NCBI RefSeq assembly: GCF_001865675.1
Contig: NZ_CP011319.1
Coordinates: 2,232,001-2,296,000 of the forward strand
Reading direction: 5' to 3'
DNA: 64,000 nt
DNA from: Janthinobacterium sp. 1_2014MBL_MicDiv
Lineage (GTDB): Bacteria; Pseudomonadota; Gammaproteobacteria; Burkholderiales; Burkholderiaceae_D
Shown piece after piece: positions 45,913 to 55,004 of the stretch. A model generated the notes under the pieces. That model was not told the DNA's origin and ran no database searches. It worked only from the letters and a program-made list of their open reading frames with translations. Made by a program: the position numbers and the translations under genes. Position 1 is the first letter of the stretch; each line of letters starts with the position of its first letter.

Positions 45913-48129
45913 ATGACGCCACCTTCTGACGCGCACGCCGCCGTCGATGCCTCCCCCTCCACGGCCCGTGCCGACACGCTTGCCGACGCCATCGTCTTCC
46001 TGGCCCGCTTTCTTGGCACCGGCGTGCAAGCCGAGCGCCTGCGCGCCAGCGTGACCGCGCATGGCGATCCGGCCGCCGCCGATTTTCTCGAGCAGGCGCT
46101 CAGCCATGCCAGCCTGGCCGGCACGCCGCTGCCGATGGACAAGCCGCGCCGCGCCACGGAAATGCCGGCCTTGCTGGTGAATGGCGCCGGCCAGGCGCTG
46201 GTGGTGCTGGGCATCGCCAATGAAAAATATGAATGCCATGTGCCGGGCATCGCCGGCACTTCCTGGCTCGATGCGGCGACGCTGGCGCAGGAAGTGCCGG
46301 ACGGGCGCTGGGTGGCCGTGCGCCCGGTGATGTTTTTCGACCAGCGCAGCCTGCTCTACAACATGCCGGCGGCGGGGCGCTGGTTCTGGGACGTCTTCAA
46401 CCGCAACCGCTGGGTCTTCCGCTGGGCCTTGCTGGGCACGCTGGTTTTGAATGTCATCAGCGCGCTGGTGCCGTTCTACGCGATGGCCGTCTACGACCGC
46501 GTGATCCCCAACAACGCCACGTCCAGCCTGTGGGTGCTGACCGTTGCCGTGGTGGCGCTGACGGGCTTCGAGCTGGCCATGCGATTGCTGCGCGGCGAGC
46601 TGGTGGAAACGGCGTCGCGGCGCATGGACGTGGCCCTGTCGTCGAATATCTTCGCCCAGTGCCTGCGCCTGCGCGCGGCCAGCCGGCCCGCCTCGGGCGG
46701 CGCCCTGGCCAATACCGTGCGCGATTTCGAATCGGTGCGCGAATTCTTCGCCTCGACCACCCTGACCACCCTGGGCGACTTGCCATTTTTGCTGCTGTTC
46801 CTGCTGGTCATCGCCCTGGTCGGCGGCTGGCTGGTGCTGGTGCCCCTGGCCGCCATCCCGATTCTGCTGCTGGTGGCCTTCGCCTCGCGCGCGGCGCTGG
46901 CGCGCCACGTGGCCGCCTCGATGCAGGAGAGCGGCCAGCGCACGGCGCACCTGTTTGAAACCATGAATGGCCTCGACACCATCAAGGCGCTGGGCGCCGA
47001 GGCGTGGAGCCGCCGCAAATGGGAAAGCCTGACGGTGGCCATCGCCGCCAACAGCGTCGAGACGCGCGAAATCGTCAGCCGGGTCAACTACATCAACACG
47101 GCCGTGCTGGCCCTGTCCGGCGTGGCCGTGGTGGCCGTCGGCGCGCTGCTGATGGGCGAACACCTGCTGACCCTGGGCCAGATCATCGCCGTCAGCATGC
47201 TGACGGGGCGCGCGCTGGCGCCCGTGAGCCAGATCGCCGGCCTGATCATGCGCTGGGAGCAGACCAAGCTGTCGTACGAGGCGCTCAACAAGATCATGGA
47301 AGCGCCCACCGACGACGATGCGGCCAGCCTGCAGGCGCCGCCGCTGTCCGGGCGCATCGAGTTCCGCGAGGTGGGCTTCGCCTACCCGAACTCGCCGCCG
47401 CTGCTCGATAAACTGAATCTGCAAATCCGTCCCGGCGAACGGGTGGGCGTGATCGGCAAGCTCGGTTCCGGCAAGAGCACCTTGCTGCGACTGCTGCTGA
47501 ACCAGTATGGCCCGCAAAGCGGCAGCGTGCTGTTCGACGACCTCGCCAGCACCCAGCTGGAACCCCTGAGTCTGCGCCGCCAGATCGGCTACGTGCCGCA
47601 GGACGTGACCCTGTTCCATGGCACCCTGCGCGAAAACATCGAACTGGGCCGCAGCCAGGCGGACGACGCCGGCCTGCTCGACGCCATCCGCCTCGCCTGC
47701 CTGGACGACATCATCACCCAGCTGCCCAATGGCGTGGCGACGGAAGTGGGCGAGCGGGGCGAGCGCCTGTCCGGCGGCCAGCGCCAGGCCGTGGCCATGG
47801 CCCGCGCCCTGCTGGCGAAACCGCCGATGCTGCTGCTCGATGAGCCGAGCAGCATGTTCGATCCTGCCACCGAGCAGCGTCTGATCGCCCGCCTGCGCAC
47901 CTTGCAGGACACCACCATCGTGCTCGTCACGCACCGCATGGCGATGCTGGCGCTGGTGGACCGGCTGATCGTCTTCGACAAGGGGCGCATCGTGGCCGAT
48001 GGCCCGCGCGATGAAGTCCTGCGCGTGATCAATGGGCAAAGCAATGGACAAAGTAGTGGACAAAGCCCGGCTCAGAACCAGGCCGCCAGGCCTGCCGCCG
48101 TTGCCACCACGACGGGAGCACCGGTATGA
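45913..48129 (+). CDS. Type I secretion ABC transporter (LapB-like permease/ATPase)
   Basis: 738 residues from ATG 45913; a frame from 45856 adds 19 residues without need. Order: an N-terminal peptidase-C39-like domain without an obvious catalytic Cys (about 20-150), a six-helix membrane domain (about 165-440), and the ATPase with Walker A GKLGSGKST, Q-loop YVPQDVTLFHGTL, signature RLSGGQRQ and Walker B LLLDEPSSMFD. This layout matches LapB exporters of giant adhesins. The end has a low-complexity run of GQS repeats (GQSNGQSSGQSPAQNQ). Its stop overlaps the next start (ATGA), so the operon is coupled. Confidence 0.93.
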   Translation: MTPPSDAHAAVDASPSTARADTLADAIVFLARFLGTGVQAERLRASVTAHGDPAAADFLEQALSHASLAGTPLPMDKPRRATEMPALLVNGAGQALVVLGIANEKYECHVPGIAGTSWLDAATLAQEVPDGRWVAVRPVMFFDQRSLLYNMPAAGRWFWDVFNRNRWVFRWALLGTLVLNVISALVPFYAMAVYDRVIPNNATSSLWVLTVAVVALTGFELAMRLLRGELVETASRRMDVALSSNIFAQCLRLRAASRPASGGALANTVRDFESVREFFASTTLTTLGDLPFLLLFLLVIALVGGWLVLVPLAAIPILLLVAFASRAALARHVAASMQESGQRTAHLFETMNGLDTIKALGAEAWSRRKWESLTVAIAANSVETREIVSRVNYINTAVLALSGVAVVAVGALLMGEHLLTLGQIIAVSMLTGRALAPVSQIAGLIMRWEQTKLSYEALNKIMEAPTDDDAASLQAPPLSGRIEFREVGFAYPNSPPLLDKLNLQIRPGERVGVIGKLGSGKSTLLRLLLNQYGPQSGSVLFDDLASTQLEPLSLRRQIGYVPQDVTLFHGTLRENIELGRSQADDAGLLDAIRLACLDDIITQLPNGVATEVGERGERLSGGQRQAVAMARALLAKPPMLLLDEPSSMFDPATEQRLIARLRTLQDTTIVLVTHRMAMLALVDRLIVFDKGRIVADGPRDEVLRVINGQSNGQSSGQSPAQNQAARPAAVATTTGAPV

Positions 48130-49439
48130 GCGCCCTGAATGCCCGTCCGCTGCCGCAGGCGCACCCGGACCCGGAACGCGAGCCGCGCCGCATCATCATC
48201 CGCATGCTGGCCCTGACGGCCGTGCTGCTCGTGCTGACCCTGGCATGGGCCACGTTCGCCCAGCTTGACGTCTCCGTGAATGGCCGCGGCGCCATCACGC
48301 CGCCGTCGCATCTGCAGGAAGTGCAAAGCCTGGAAGGCGGCATCGTGCGCGAAATGCTGGTGAAACCGGGCCAGCAGGTGCGCCGCGGCGACTTGCTGCT
48401 GCGCCTCGATACGGCGCAGTACGACGCCAACCTGGGCGCCAGCCTGCAGAACCGCCTGGCCGCGCTGGCCGGCAGGGCGCGCCTGGACGCGCTGCTGACG
48501 GGCGGCACGCCCCGGTTCGCGCCGGAATGGCAGCGCGAGGCGCCCGAGCTGATCGCCAAGGAAACCCAGTTGTGGCGCGACGGCCAGCGCGAATTCGCGT
48601 CGGCCACGGCGGCCGCGCGCGAAGGCGTGACGCGCCGGCGCGGCGAACTGGCCGAGGCGCACAGCCGCATCGCCCAGCTGGACGCGGGCATGAAGCTGGC
48701 GCTGGAAAGCCTGTCCATCGAGGAGCGCTTGTTCAAGGAGGGGGCCGGTTCGCGCGGCGATTACCTGAACGCGCAGCAGCGCGTGCAGCAGCAGCGCACG
48801 GAACTCGACAGCCTGCGCAGCTCCGTGCCGCGCCTGGTGGCCACCCTGGCCGAGGCGCAGGCGCAGGCCGGCGAAGTGGAAGCGCGCATGCGCGGCCAGT
48901 GGGGCGCGCAGCGCAGCGAATACGAGACCAAGGCCGGTGCCCTGGCCAGCACCGTCAAGGGCCAGCAGGACCAGGTCAGCCGGCGCGACGTGACGGCGCC
49001 CGTCGACGGCGTCGTCAACCGCGTGCTGGTGGCCACCGTGGGCGGCGTGGCGCAGCCGGGCAAGCCGATCCTGGAAATCGTGCCGGCCGATTCCGAGGTG
49101 CTGATTTCCGTGCGGGTGAAGCCGTCCGACATCGGCTTCATCCACGTGGGGCAGGGCGCGTCGGCGAATGTGCTCGCGTATGACGCCACCACGTACGGCC
49201 GCATGAAGGCGCAGGTGGTGCGAGTGGGCGCCGACGCCATCCCCGACGAGCGCAACGAGCCGTATTTCGAGGTGCAGCTGAGTACCGACCGCAGCCAGCT
49301 GACGGCGCACGGCAAGGTGCTGCCGATTACGCCCGGCATGCCGGTCGACGTCGGCATCCTGACGGGACGCCGCTCGGTGCTGCAATATGTGTTCAAGCCT
49401 GTGCTGCGCGGCTTGCAGTCTTCCCTGCAGGAGCGTTGA
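48126..49439 (+). CDS. Type I secretion membrane-fusion protein (HlyD family)
   Basis: 437 residues. Order: short cytosolic N-terminus, one membrane helix (about 25-50), a lipoyl-like half (LQEVQSLEGGIVREMLVKPG), a long coiled coil (about 130-270), the second lipoyl half (VTAPVDGVVNRVLVATVGGV) and a C-terminal beta-barrel. It bridges the ABC exporter to the outer-membrane channel. The start lies within the stop of the exporter gene; the stop overlaps the channel gene start. Confidence 0.94.
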   Translation: MSALNARPLPQAHPDPEREPRRIIIRMLALTAVLLVLTLAWATFAQLDVSVNGRGAITPPSHLQEVQSLEGGIVREMLVKPGQQVRRGDLLLRLDTAQYDANLGASLQNRLAALAGRARLDALLTGGTPRFAPEWQREAPELIAKETQLWRDGQREFASATAAAREGVTRRRGELAEAHSRIAQLDAGMKLALESLSIEERLFKEGAGSRGDYLNAQQRVQQQRTELDSLRSSVPRLVATLAEAQAQAGEVEARMRGQWGAQRSEYETKAGALASTVKGQQDQVSRRDVTAPVDGVVNRVLVATVGGVAQPGKPILEIVPADSEVLISVRVKPSDIGFIHVGQGASANVLAYDATTYGRMKAQVVRVGADAIPDERNEPYFEVQLSTDRSQLTAHGKVLPITPGMPVDVGILTGRRSVLQYVFKPVLRGLQSSLQER

Positions 49440-50734
49440 TGCGTGCCTTGCTGATATTTGTCATGCTGGCGTGCGCCGGCATCGTGGTGGAAGCGCAGGC
49501 CCAGCTGCCCGGCACCTTGTCCGTCCAGCCGGCGCCCATGCGTGGCTTGCCGGCCCTGCTGGCGCGCGCCGTGCCGCGCGACCCGCAGGTCATCGCGGCG
49601 CAGGCGGCGCTGGCCACCACTGAGGCGCGCTACAAGCAGGCCCGTTCGCGCCTGTTCCCGAATGCGGCGCTGCAGGCCAGGCGCGGGCGCAGCAACGACC
49701 TCGATGGCACGCTGGACGTGCAACGGCGCACCCACGAAGTGGAGGCGAGCCTGCGCTGGAATGTGTACAACGGCGGCGCCGACCGCGCCGAACTCGATGC
49801 GGCCGACCGCGAGATGGCGGGCGCCGCCTTCGACGTGGAGCGGGCGCGCGCGGAAAGCGCGGAAAAGCTGGCCGAAGCGTATTTCGACATGCAGCGCCTG
49901 GAACGCAGCCTGCTGCAGTCGCAGGAACGCCTGCGCGACGTGACGCAGCTGGTGAAGCAGGTGGCGCGCCAGGCGGAGCTGGGCAAATCGTCGGAAGTGG
50001 ACCGCGAGCTGGCGCAAAGCTCGCAGCTGGACGCGGAACTGGTGCACGACGGCTTGCTGACGGACCGCCTGGCCGCGCAGATCAAGCTCGAGGCGCTGGC
50101 CTTCGAGCCGGTGGCGCAGTTTGCCGATTTTGTCTTTGCGCCGCTGCCGGCGCGGGCGCTGGAGGACGCCGACGCGCAGCAGGCGCAATTGCGCGCCGCG
50201 CGCGAGCGGGCGGCGGCGGCCCAGCTGCGCGTGCGCAGCGTGGCGGCCACCCTGGCGCCGAAAATCGACCTCGATGTCAGCCATCTGCTGAATAACAAGA
50301 CGACGCCGCCGCCGTCGACGATCCAGCAGCGCGGCTGGTCGGTGGGCGTCAGCTGGGAATTCCCGCTCGGCGGCGGCAACCTGGCGCAGCGCGACGAGAG
50401 CATCAGCCGCGCCCAGGCGGCCGAGGCGGACGTGGCGCGCGCCGAGCAGGGCACGCGCGCCGACCTGGCCAGCATGCTGCCGCGTATCGCCAATGCGCAG
50501 CGCACCCTGGCCCTGCTCGACGAGCAGGAACGCAAAATGGCGTTTGTCGTGCGCGGCGGCACCATCCAGTACGAGGCGGGCCGGCGCAACCTGCAGCAGG
50601 TCATCCAGACGCGCGACAGCTACTTCACGATACAGCAGCGCCGGATCGACCAGCAGCACCGCCTGACCCTGGCGCAGATGCGCCAGTACGCGCTGGCGGG
50701 ACAGTTGCTGCAGGTGTTCGGACTGGCGCAATAG
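49439..50734 (+). CDS. TolC-family outer-membrane channel of the type I system
   Basis: 431 residues from ATG 49439, which overlaps the adaptor stop (TGATG). Signal peptide cleaved near AQAQ/LP. The helical TolC repeats are visible (EASLRWNVYNGGADRAELDA and VGVSWEFPLGGGNLAQRDE), each with the conserved aromatic-Gly pattern preceding helices. It forms the outer-membrane exit duct for the adhesin. Last gene of the operon. Confidence 0.92.
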   Translation: MRALLIFVMLACAGIVVEAQAQLPGTLSVQPAPMRGLPALLARAVPRDPQVIAAQAALATTEARYKQARSRLFPNAALQARRGRSNDLDGTLDVQRRTHEVEASLRWNVYNGGADRAELDAADREMAGAAFDVERARAESAEKLAEAYFDMQRLERSLLQSQERLRDVTQLVKQVARQAELGKSSEVDRELAQSSQLDAELVHDGLLTDRLAAQIKLEALAFEPVAQFADFVFAPLPARALEDADAQQAQLRAARERAAAAQLRVRSVAATLAPKIDLDVSHLLNNKTTPPPSTIQQRGWSVGVSWEFPLGGGNLAQRDESISRAQAAEADVARAEQGTRADLASMLPRIANAQRTLALLDEQERKMAFVVRGGTIQYEAGRRNLQQVIQTRDSYFTIQQRRIDQQHRLTLAQMRQYALAGQLLQVFGLAQ

Positions 50735-50736
50735 GG

Positions 50737-50762
50737 CGCTGGCGCCGGATTTGGCGCCAGCG
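50737..50762 (+). terminator. Possible terminator hairpin after the TolC-family gene
   Basis: 10-bp arms CGCTGGCGCC and GGCGCCAGCG with a 6-nt loop just after the stop codon. No T-run follows, so it may be rho-dependent or only stabilise the transcript. Confidence 0.42.
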
Positions 50763-50781
50763 TGCGCTGTTTCACGCACAG

Positions 50782-50795
50782 TTTCATGCATGAAA
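50782..50795. promoter_or_regulatory. 14-bp perfect palindrome upstream of lolC/E
   Basis: TTTCATGCATGAAA lies about 55 nt before the first lolC/E start, in a region that should hold its promoter. It could be a regulator site; no other support. Confidence 0.25.
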
Positions 50796-50849
50796 TGGCC
50801 ATTGTGTGGCACACTGCGCGCTCGCATATCATCGTTGTCGCGGGAGCGC

Positions 50850-52127
50850 ATGAGCATCATCAAACAATTTCCTTTTGAGTGGCAGGTCGGCGTGCGCTAT
50901 ACGCGCGCCGGGAAACGCAGCGGCCGCAACAGCTTCATTTCCTTCATCTCCCTCATTTCCGTGGCCGGCATCGGCCTGGGCGTGGCCGCCCTGATCGTCG
51001 TCCTTTCCGTCATGAACGGCTTCCAGAAGGAAGTCACCGACCGCCTGATGTCGGTGCTGGCGCACGTGGAGGTGTTCGACACGAGCGGCTCCATGCCGAA
51101 CTGGCAGGCGCAGGAGCGCGCCGCCTACGCCAACCCGCAAGTCAAGGCCGTGGCGCCCTTCGTGGAAACCCAGGGCATGCTGCTCAATGACGAAACCATG
51201 CGCCCGTCCGTCGTGCGCGGCGTGCTGCCGCAGCAGGAAGCCACCGTTTCCAGCGTGGCCGCGCAGATGAAGCAGGGCAGTTTCCAGGAGCTGACCCCCG
51301 GTTCCTACCATATCGTGCTGGGCATCGACCTGGCCAAGGCGCTGGGCGTGCAGGTGGGCCAGAACGTCACCCTGATGCTGGAACGCGAGCCGAGGGCGGG
51401 CGATCCGGCCAATGGCCTGGTCATGCCGCGCATGCGCGCGCTGAAGGTGTCTGGCATCTTCGAAGCGGGCCATAACGAACTCGATGGCAGCCTGGCGTTC
51501 GTCAACATGCAGGACGCCGAGCAGCTGCTGCAGCTCGATGGCCCGTCCGGCCTGCGCCTGCGCCTGCACGACATGAACCAGGCGCCCCAGGTGGCGCGCG
51601 AACTGAAGGCCTCGATGCCGGGCCAGCTGTGGATGCGCGACTGGTCGCGCGCCAGTGCCAGCTGGTATGCGCTGGTGCAAAGCCAGAAGAACATGATGTT
51701 CATCATCCTCAGCATGATCATCGCCGTGGCCGCGTTCAACCTCGTCTCGACCCTGGTCATGTCGGTCACCGACAAGCAGGCCGATATCGCCATTCTGCGC
51801 ACCCTGGGCGCTTCGCCGTTCTCCATCATGAAGATCTTCATGATCCAGGGCGCGCTGGTGGGCTTGCTGGGCAGCGCCCTGGGCGTGATCGGCGGCGTCG
51901 TGCTGGCGCTGAACGTGGGCGTGATCGTGCCTTTCATCGAAGGCATCTTCGGCCTGCATTTCATCTCGAAAGAGGTGTACCAGATCAGCGCCGTGCCGTC
52001 CGATGTGCACTGGTTTGACGTGGCGCAGATCGGCCTGATCGCCTTTGGCCTGGCGCTGGTCGCCACCATCTACCCGAGCTGGCGCGCCGCCCGCGTGAAA
52101 CCCGCCGAGGCGCTGCGCTACGAATGA
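50850..52127 (+). CDS. lolC/lolE: Lipoprotein-releasing ABC permease, LolC/LolE family (first copy)
   Basis: 425 residues from ATG 50850 (GGGAG 4-8 nt upstream). An N-terminal membrane helix ([20 protein letters not shown]), a large periplasmic domain, then three C-terminal helices with the MacB/FtsX pattern ([20 protein letters not shown]). With LolD it extracts mature lipoproteins from the inner membrane and passes them to LolA. Very similar to the next gene, including the N-terminal sequence [13 protein letters not shown]. Whether it corresponds to LolC or LolE cannot be fixed. Confidence 0.93.
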   Translation: MSIIKQFPFEWQVGVRYTRAGKRSGRNSFISFISLISVAGIGLGVAALIVVLSVMNGFQKEVTDRLMSVLAHVEVFDTSGSMPNWQAQERAAYANPQVKAVAPFVETQGMLLNDETMRPSVVRGVLPQQEATVSSVAAQMKQGSFQELTPGSYHIVLGIDLAKALGVQVGQNVTLMLEREPRAGDPANGLVMPRMRALKVSGIFEAGHNELDGSLAFVNMQDAEQLLQLDGPSGLRLRLHDMNQAPQVARELKASMPGQLWMRDWSRASASWYALVQSQKNMMFIILSMIIAVAAFNLVSTLVMSVTDKQADIAILRTLGASPFSIMKIFMIQGALVGLLGSALGVIGGVVLALNVGVIVPFIEGIFGLHFISKEVYQISAVPSDVHWFDVAQIGLIAFGLALVATIYPSWRAARVKPAEALRYE

Positions 52128-52182
52128 TCGCCGCCGTTTGCAAGCTGAAACGAAACCTGAAACGATAAAGACCGCCGGAACA

Positions 52183-53448
52183 ATGAGTATTTTCAAGAAT
52201 TTGCCTTTCGAATGGCTGGTCGGCCTGCGCTACACGCGGGCCGGCAAGCGCAGTGGCCGCAACAGCTTCATCTCCTTCATCTCGCTCATTTCCATGGCCG
52301 GCATCGGCCTGGGCGTGGCCGCGCTGATCGTCGTGCTGTCCGTCATGAATGGCTTCCAGAAGGAAGTGACGGACCGCATGCTGTCCGTGCTGGCCCACGT
52401 GGAAGTGTTCGACAACAGCGGCAGCATGCCGGACTGGCGCGCCGAGAAGGCGCAGGCCTTCAAGAATCCGGCCGTCAGGGGCGCCGCGCCGTTCGTCGAA
52501 ACGCAGGGCATGCTGCTGCGCGACGACGCGCTGCGCCCCGCCATCGTGCGCGGCGTGCTGCCCGAGGAAGAGCCGAACGTCTCCGACATCGCCGGCCAGA
52601 CGCGCATGGGCAGCTTCAAGGCCCTGCAGCCGGGCACCTTCAATATCGTGCTGGGCATCGAGCTGGCGCGCGCACTGCGCGTCAACCTGGGCGACAAGGT
52701 CACCCTGATGCTGGCCCAGGGCCAGGTCACGCCGGCCGGCGTGCTGCCGCGCATGCGCAGCTTCACCGTCAGCGGCATCTTCCAGGCCGGCCACAATGAA
52801 TTCGACGCCGGCCTGGCCTTCATCAATATCGAAGACGGCCAGCGCCTGTTGCGCCTCGACGGCCCGTCCGGCCTGCGCCTGCGCCTGGCCGACATGAACC
52901 AGGCGCCGCAAGTGGCGCAAGAGCTGAAGAAAACCATGCCGGGCGACCTGTGGCTGCGCGACTGGTCGAAGCTGAACGCCAACTGGTTCGCCGCCGTGCA
53001 GACGGAAAAGCGCATGATGTTCATCATCCTGACCCTGATCATCGCGGTGGCCGCCTTCAACCTGGTCTCGACGCTGGTGATGACGGTGACGGACAAGCAG
53101 GCCGATATCGCCATCCTGCGCACCCTGGGCGCTTCGCCGGCGTCCATCATGAAGATCTTCATGATCCAGGGCGCGCTGGTGGGCATCCTGGGCACGCTGC
53201 TGGGCGTGGGCGGCGGCGTGCTGGTGGCGCTGAACATCGACGTCATCGTGCCCTTCATCGAACACCTGCTGGGCGTGCAGTTCCTGTCGAAAGATATCTA
53301 TTTCATCAGCACCGTGCCGTCCGACCTGCGCTGGCCCGACGTCAGCAAGATTGGCGTGCTGGCCGTGATCCTGGCCTTTTTGGCGACCCTGTACCCAAGC
53401 TGGTGGGCCGCGCGCGTGAAACCTGCGGAAGCCCTGCGCTATGAATAA
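52183..53448 (+). CDS. lolC/lolE: Lipoprotein-releasing ABC permease, LolC/LolE family (second copy)
   Basis: 421 residues; ATG 52183 with GGAA upstream. Same topology and very high identity to the first copy, over the membrane-helix region and the FNLVSTLVM segment. Differences concentrate in the periplasmic domain. It may form a heterodimer with its neighbour, as LolC and LolE do, or be a recent duplicate. Stop overlaps the lolD start by 8 nt. Confidence 0.93.
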   Translation: MSIFKNLPFEWLVGLRYTRAGKRSGRNSFISFISLISMAGIGLGVAALIVVLSVMNGFQKEVTDRMLSVLAHVEVFDNSGSMPDWRAEKAQAFKNPAVRGAAPFVETQGMLLRDDALRPAIVRGVLPEEEPNVSDIAGQTRMGSFKALQPGTFNIVLGIELARALRVNLGDKVTLMLAQGQVTPAGVLPRMRSFTVSGIFQAGHNEFDAGLAFINIEDGQRLLRLDGPSGLRLRLADMNQAPQVAQELKKTMPGDLWLRDWSKLNANWFAAVQTEKRMMFIILTLIIAVAAFNLVSTLVMTVTDKQADIAILRTLGASPASIMKIFMIQGALVGILGTLLGVGGGVLVALNIDVIVPFIEHLLGVQFLSKDIYFISTVPSDLRWPDVSKIGVLAVILAFLATLYPSWWAARVKPAEALRYE

Positions 53449-54190
53449 CCCACTGACTACGACCATGACCGATCTGAATAAACCTGCCTCCAACGGCGCT
53501 TCCGCTGATACTGCCGTCCTTTCCTGCCGTGGCCTCGGCAAGACGTTCACGCAGGGCAGCTACAAGGTACAGGTGCTGGCCGGCATCGACATCGACATCC
53601 ATCGCGGCGAAAGAGTGGCCATCGTCGGCGCCTCGGGCTCGGGCAAATCGACCCTGCTGCACCTGCTGGGCGGCCTCGATACGCCGACCAGCGGCAAGGT
53701 GAGCCTGCTGGGCAGGGATTTCGCCACCCTCAGCGAAAAGGCGCGCGGCGACCTGCGCAACGCCTCGCTGGGCTTCGTCTACCAGTTCCACCACTTGCTG
53801 CCCGAGTTTTCCGCGCTGGACAACGTCGCCATGCCGCTGATGATACGGCGCATGCAGCGCGCGCCCGCCACCGACCTGGCGCAGCAGATCCTCGCGCGCG
53901 TCAACCTGGCCAAGCGCGTGACGCACACGCCGGGCGAGCTGTCCGGCGGCGAACGCCAGCGCGTGGCACTGGCGCGCGCGCTCGTCACGCAGCCGGCCTG
54001 CGTGCTGGCCGATGAGCCGACGGGCAACCTCGATCACGCCACGGCCGAACAGATTTTCGACCTGATGCTGGAACTGTCGCGCACCCTGGGCACGGCCTTC
54101 GTCATCGTCACGCACGATATCGAACTGGCCAAGCGCTGCGACCGCGTGCTGCGCCTGACGGACGAAGGGCTGCAGCCGTACCAATACTAA
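53441..54190 (+). CDS. lolD: Lipoprotein-releasing ABC ATPase LolD
   Basis: 249 residues from ATG 53441, or 241 from ATG 53465. Walker [11 protein letters not shown]-loop [21 protein letters not shown] (the LolD-specific Q-loop), signature [16 protein letters not shown], Walker [12 protein letters not shown]. It energises the LolC/E permeases. Start overlaps the second permease stop, so coupled. Confidence 0.95.
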   Translation: MNNPLTTTMTDLNKPASNGASADTAVLSCRGLGKTFTQGSYKVQVLAGIDIDIHRGERVAIVGASGSGKSTLLHLLGGLDTPTSGKVSLLGRDFATLSEKARGDLRNASLGFVYQFHHLLPEFSALDNVAMPLMIRRMQRAPATDLAQQILARVNLAKRVTHTPGELSGGERQRVALARALVTQPACVLADEPTGNLDHATAEQIFDLMLELSRTLGTAFVIVTHDIELAKRCDRVLRLTDEGLQPYQY

Positions 54191-54199
54191 GGAGCCGCC

Positions 54200-55000
54200 A
54201 TGCTGTGGATCGACACGCACTGCCACCTCGACGCGCATGAATTCGGCGATGAATCGCTGCAGGTGGCGGCGCGCGCGGGCGCTCAAGGCGTGGCGATGAT
54301 CGTCCTGCCGGCCGTCGAACGGGCCAATTTCGCCATCGTGCGTGGCCTGGCCCATGCGGCGCCCAACGCCTGCTATGCGCTCGGCATCCACCCGATCTAC
54401 GTGCCGCATGCCACGGAAGACGATTTGTCGGCCCTGCGCGCCGTCGTGGAGCTGGCCATGGCCGATCCGCGCTTTGTCGCCATCGGCGAGATCGGCCTCG
54501 ATTTCTTCCTGCCCATGCTGTGCGAGCCGGCCATGCGCCTCAAGCAGGAGCACTTCCTGCGCGAACAGCTGAAAATCGCCCGCGATTTCGACTTGCCCGT
54601 GCTGACCCACGTGCGGCGCTCGCAGGACATCGTCCTCAAGCACGCGCGCCAGATCCGCCCGAACGGCGGCATCGCGCATGCGTTCAACGGCAGCTTCCAG
54701 CAGGCGCAGGGCTATATCGATCTGGGTTTCAAGCTCGGTTTCGGCGGCGCCATGACGTTTACGCGCGCGCTGCAGATACGCCGCCTGGCCGCCGACTTGC
54801 CGCTCGACGCCATCGTGCTGGAGACGGATGCGCCCGACATTTCCCCCAGCTGGCTGCATCCGGGCCGCAACAGCCCCGAAGAATTGCCGCGCATCGGCGC
54901 CGTGCTGGCCGAACTGCGCGGCCTGGATATTGCGCAAGTGGCGGCCGAGACCAGCGCCAACGCGCGCGCCGCGATGCCCCGATTACCCCTGATGGAATGA
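54200..55000 (+). CDS. TatD-family metal-dependent hydrolase/DNase
   Basis: 266 residues starting MLWIDTHCHLDAHEF. TatD motifs: THCHLD (metal His pair), GIHPIYV, IGEIGLDFF, LTHVRRSQD, HAFNGSF, LETDAPDISPSW. The family includes DNA 3'-5' exonucleases and other metal hydrolases. 9 nt after lolD, likely the same operon, a common Burkholderiales arrangement. Its precise activity is untested. Confidence 0.9.
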   Translation: MLWIDTHCHLDAHEFGDESLQVAARAGAQGVAMIVLPAVERANFAIVRGLAHAAPNACYALGIHPIYVPHATEDDLSALRAVVELAMADPRFVAIGEIGLDFFLPMLCEPAMRLKQEHFLREQLKIARDFDLPVLTHVRRSQDIVLKHARQIRPNGGIAHAFNGSFQQAQGYIDLGFKLGFGGAMTFTRALQIRRLAADLPLDAIVLETDAPDISPSWLHPGRNSPEELPRIGAVLAELRGLDIAQVAAETSANARAAMPRLPLME

Positions 55001-55004
55001 GACC

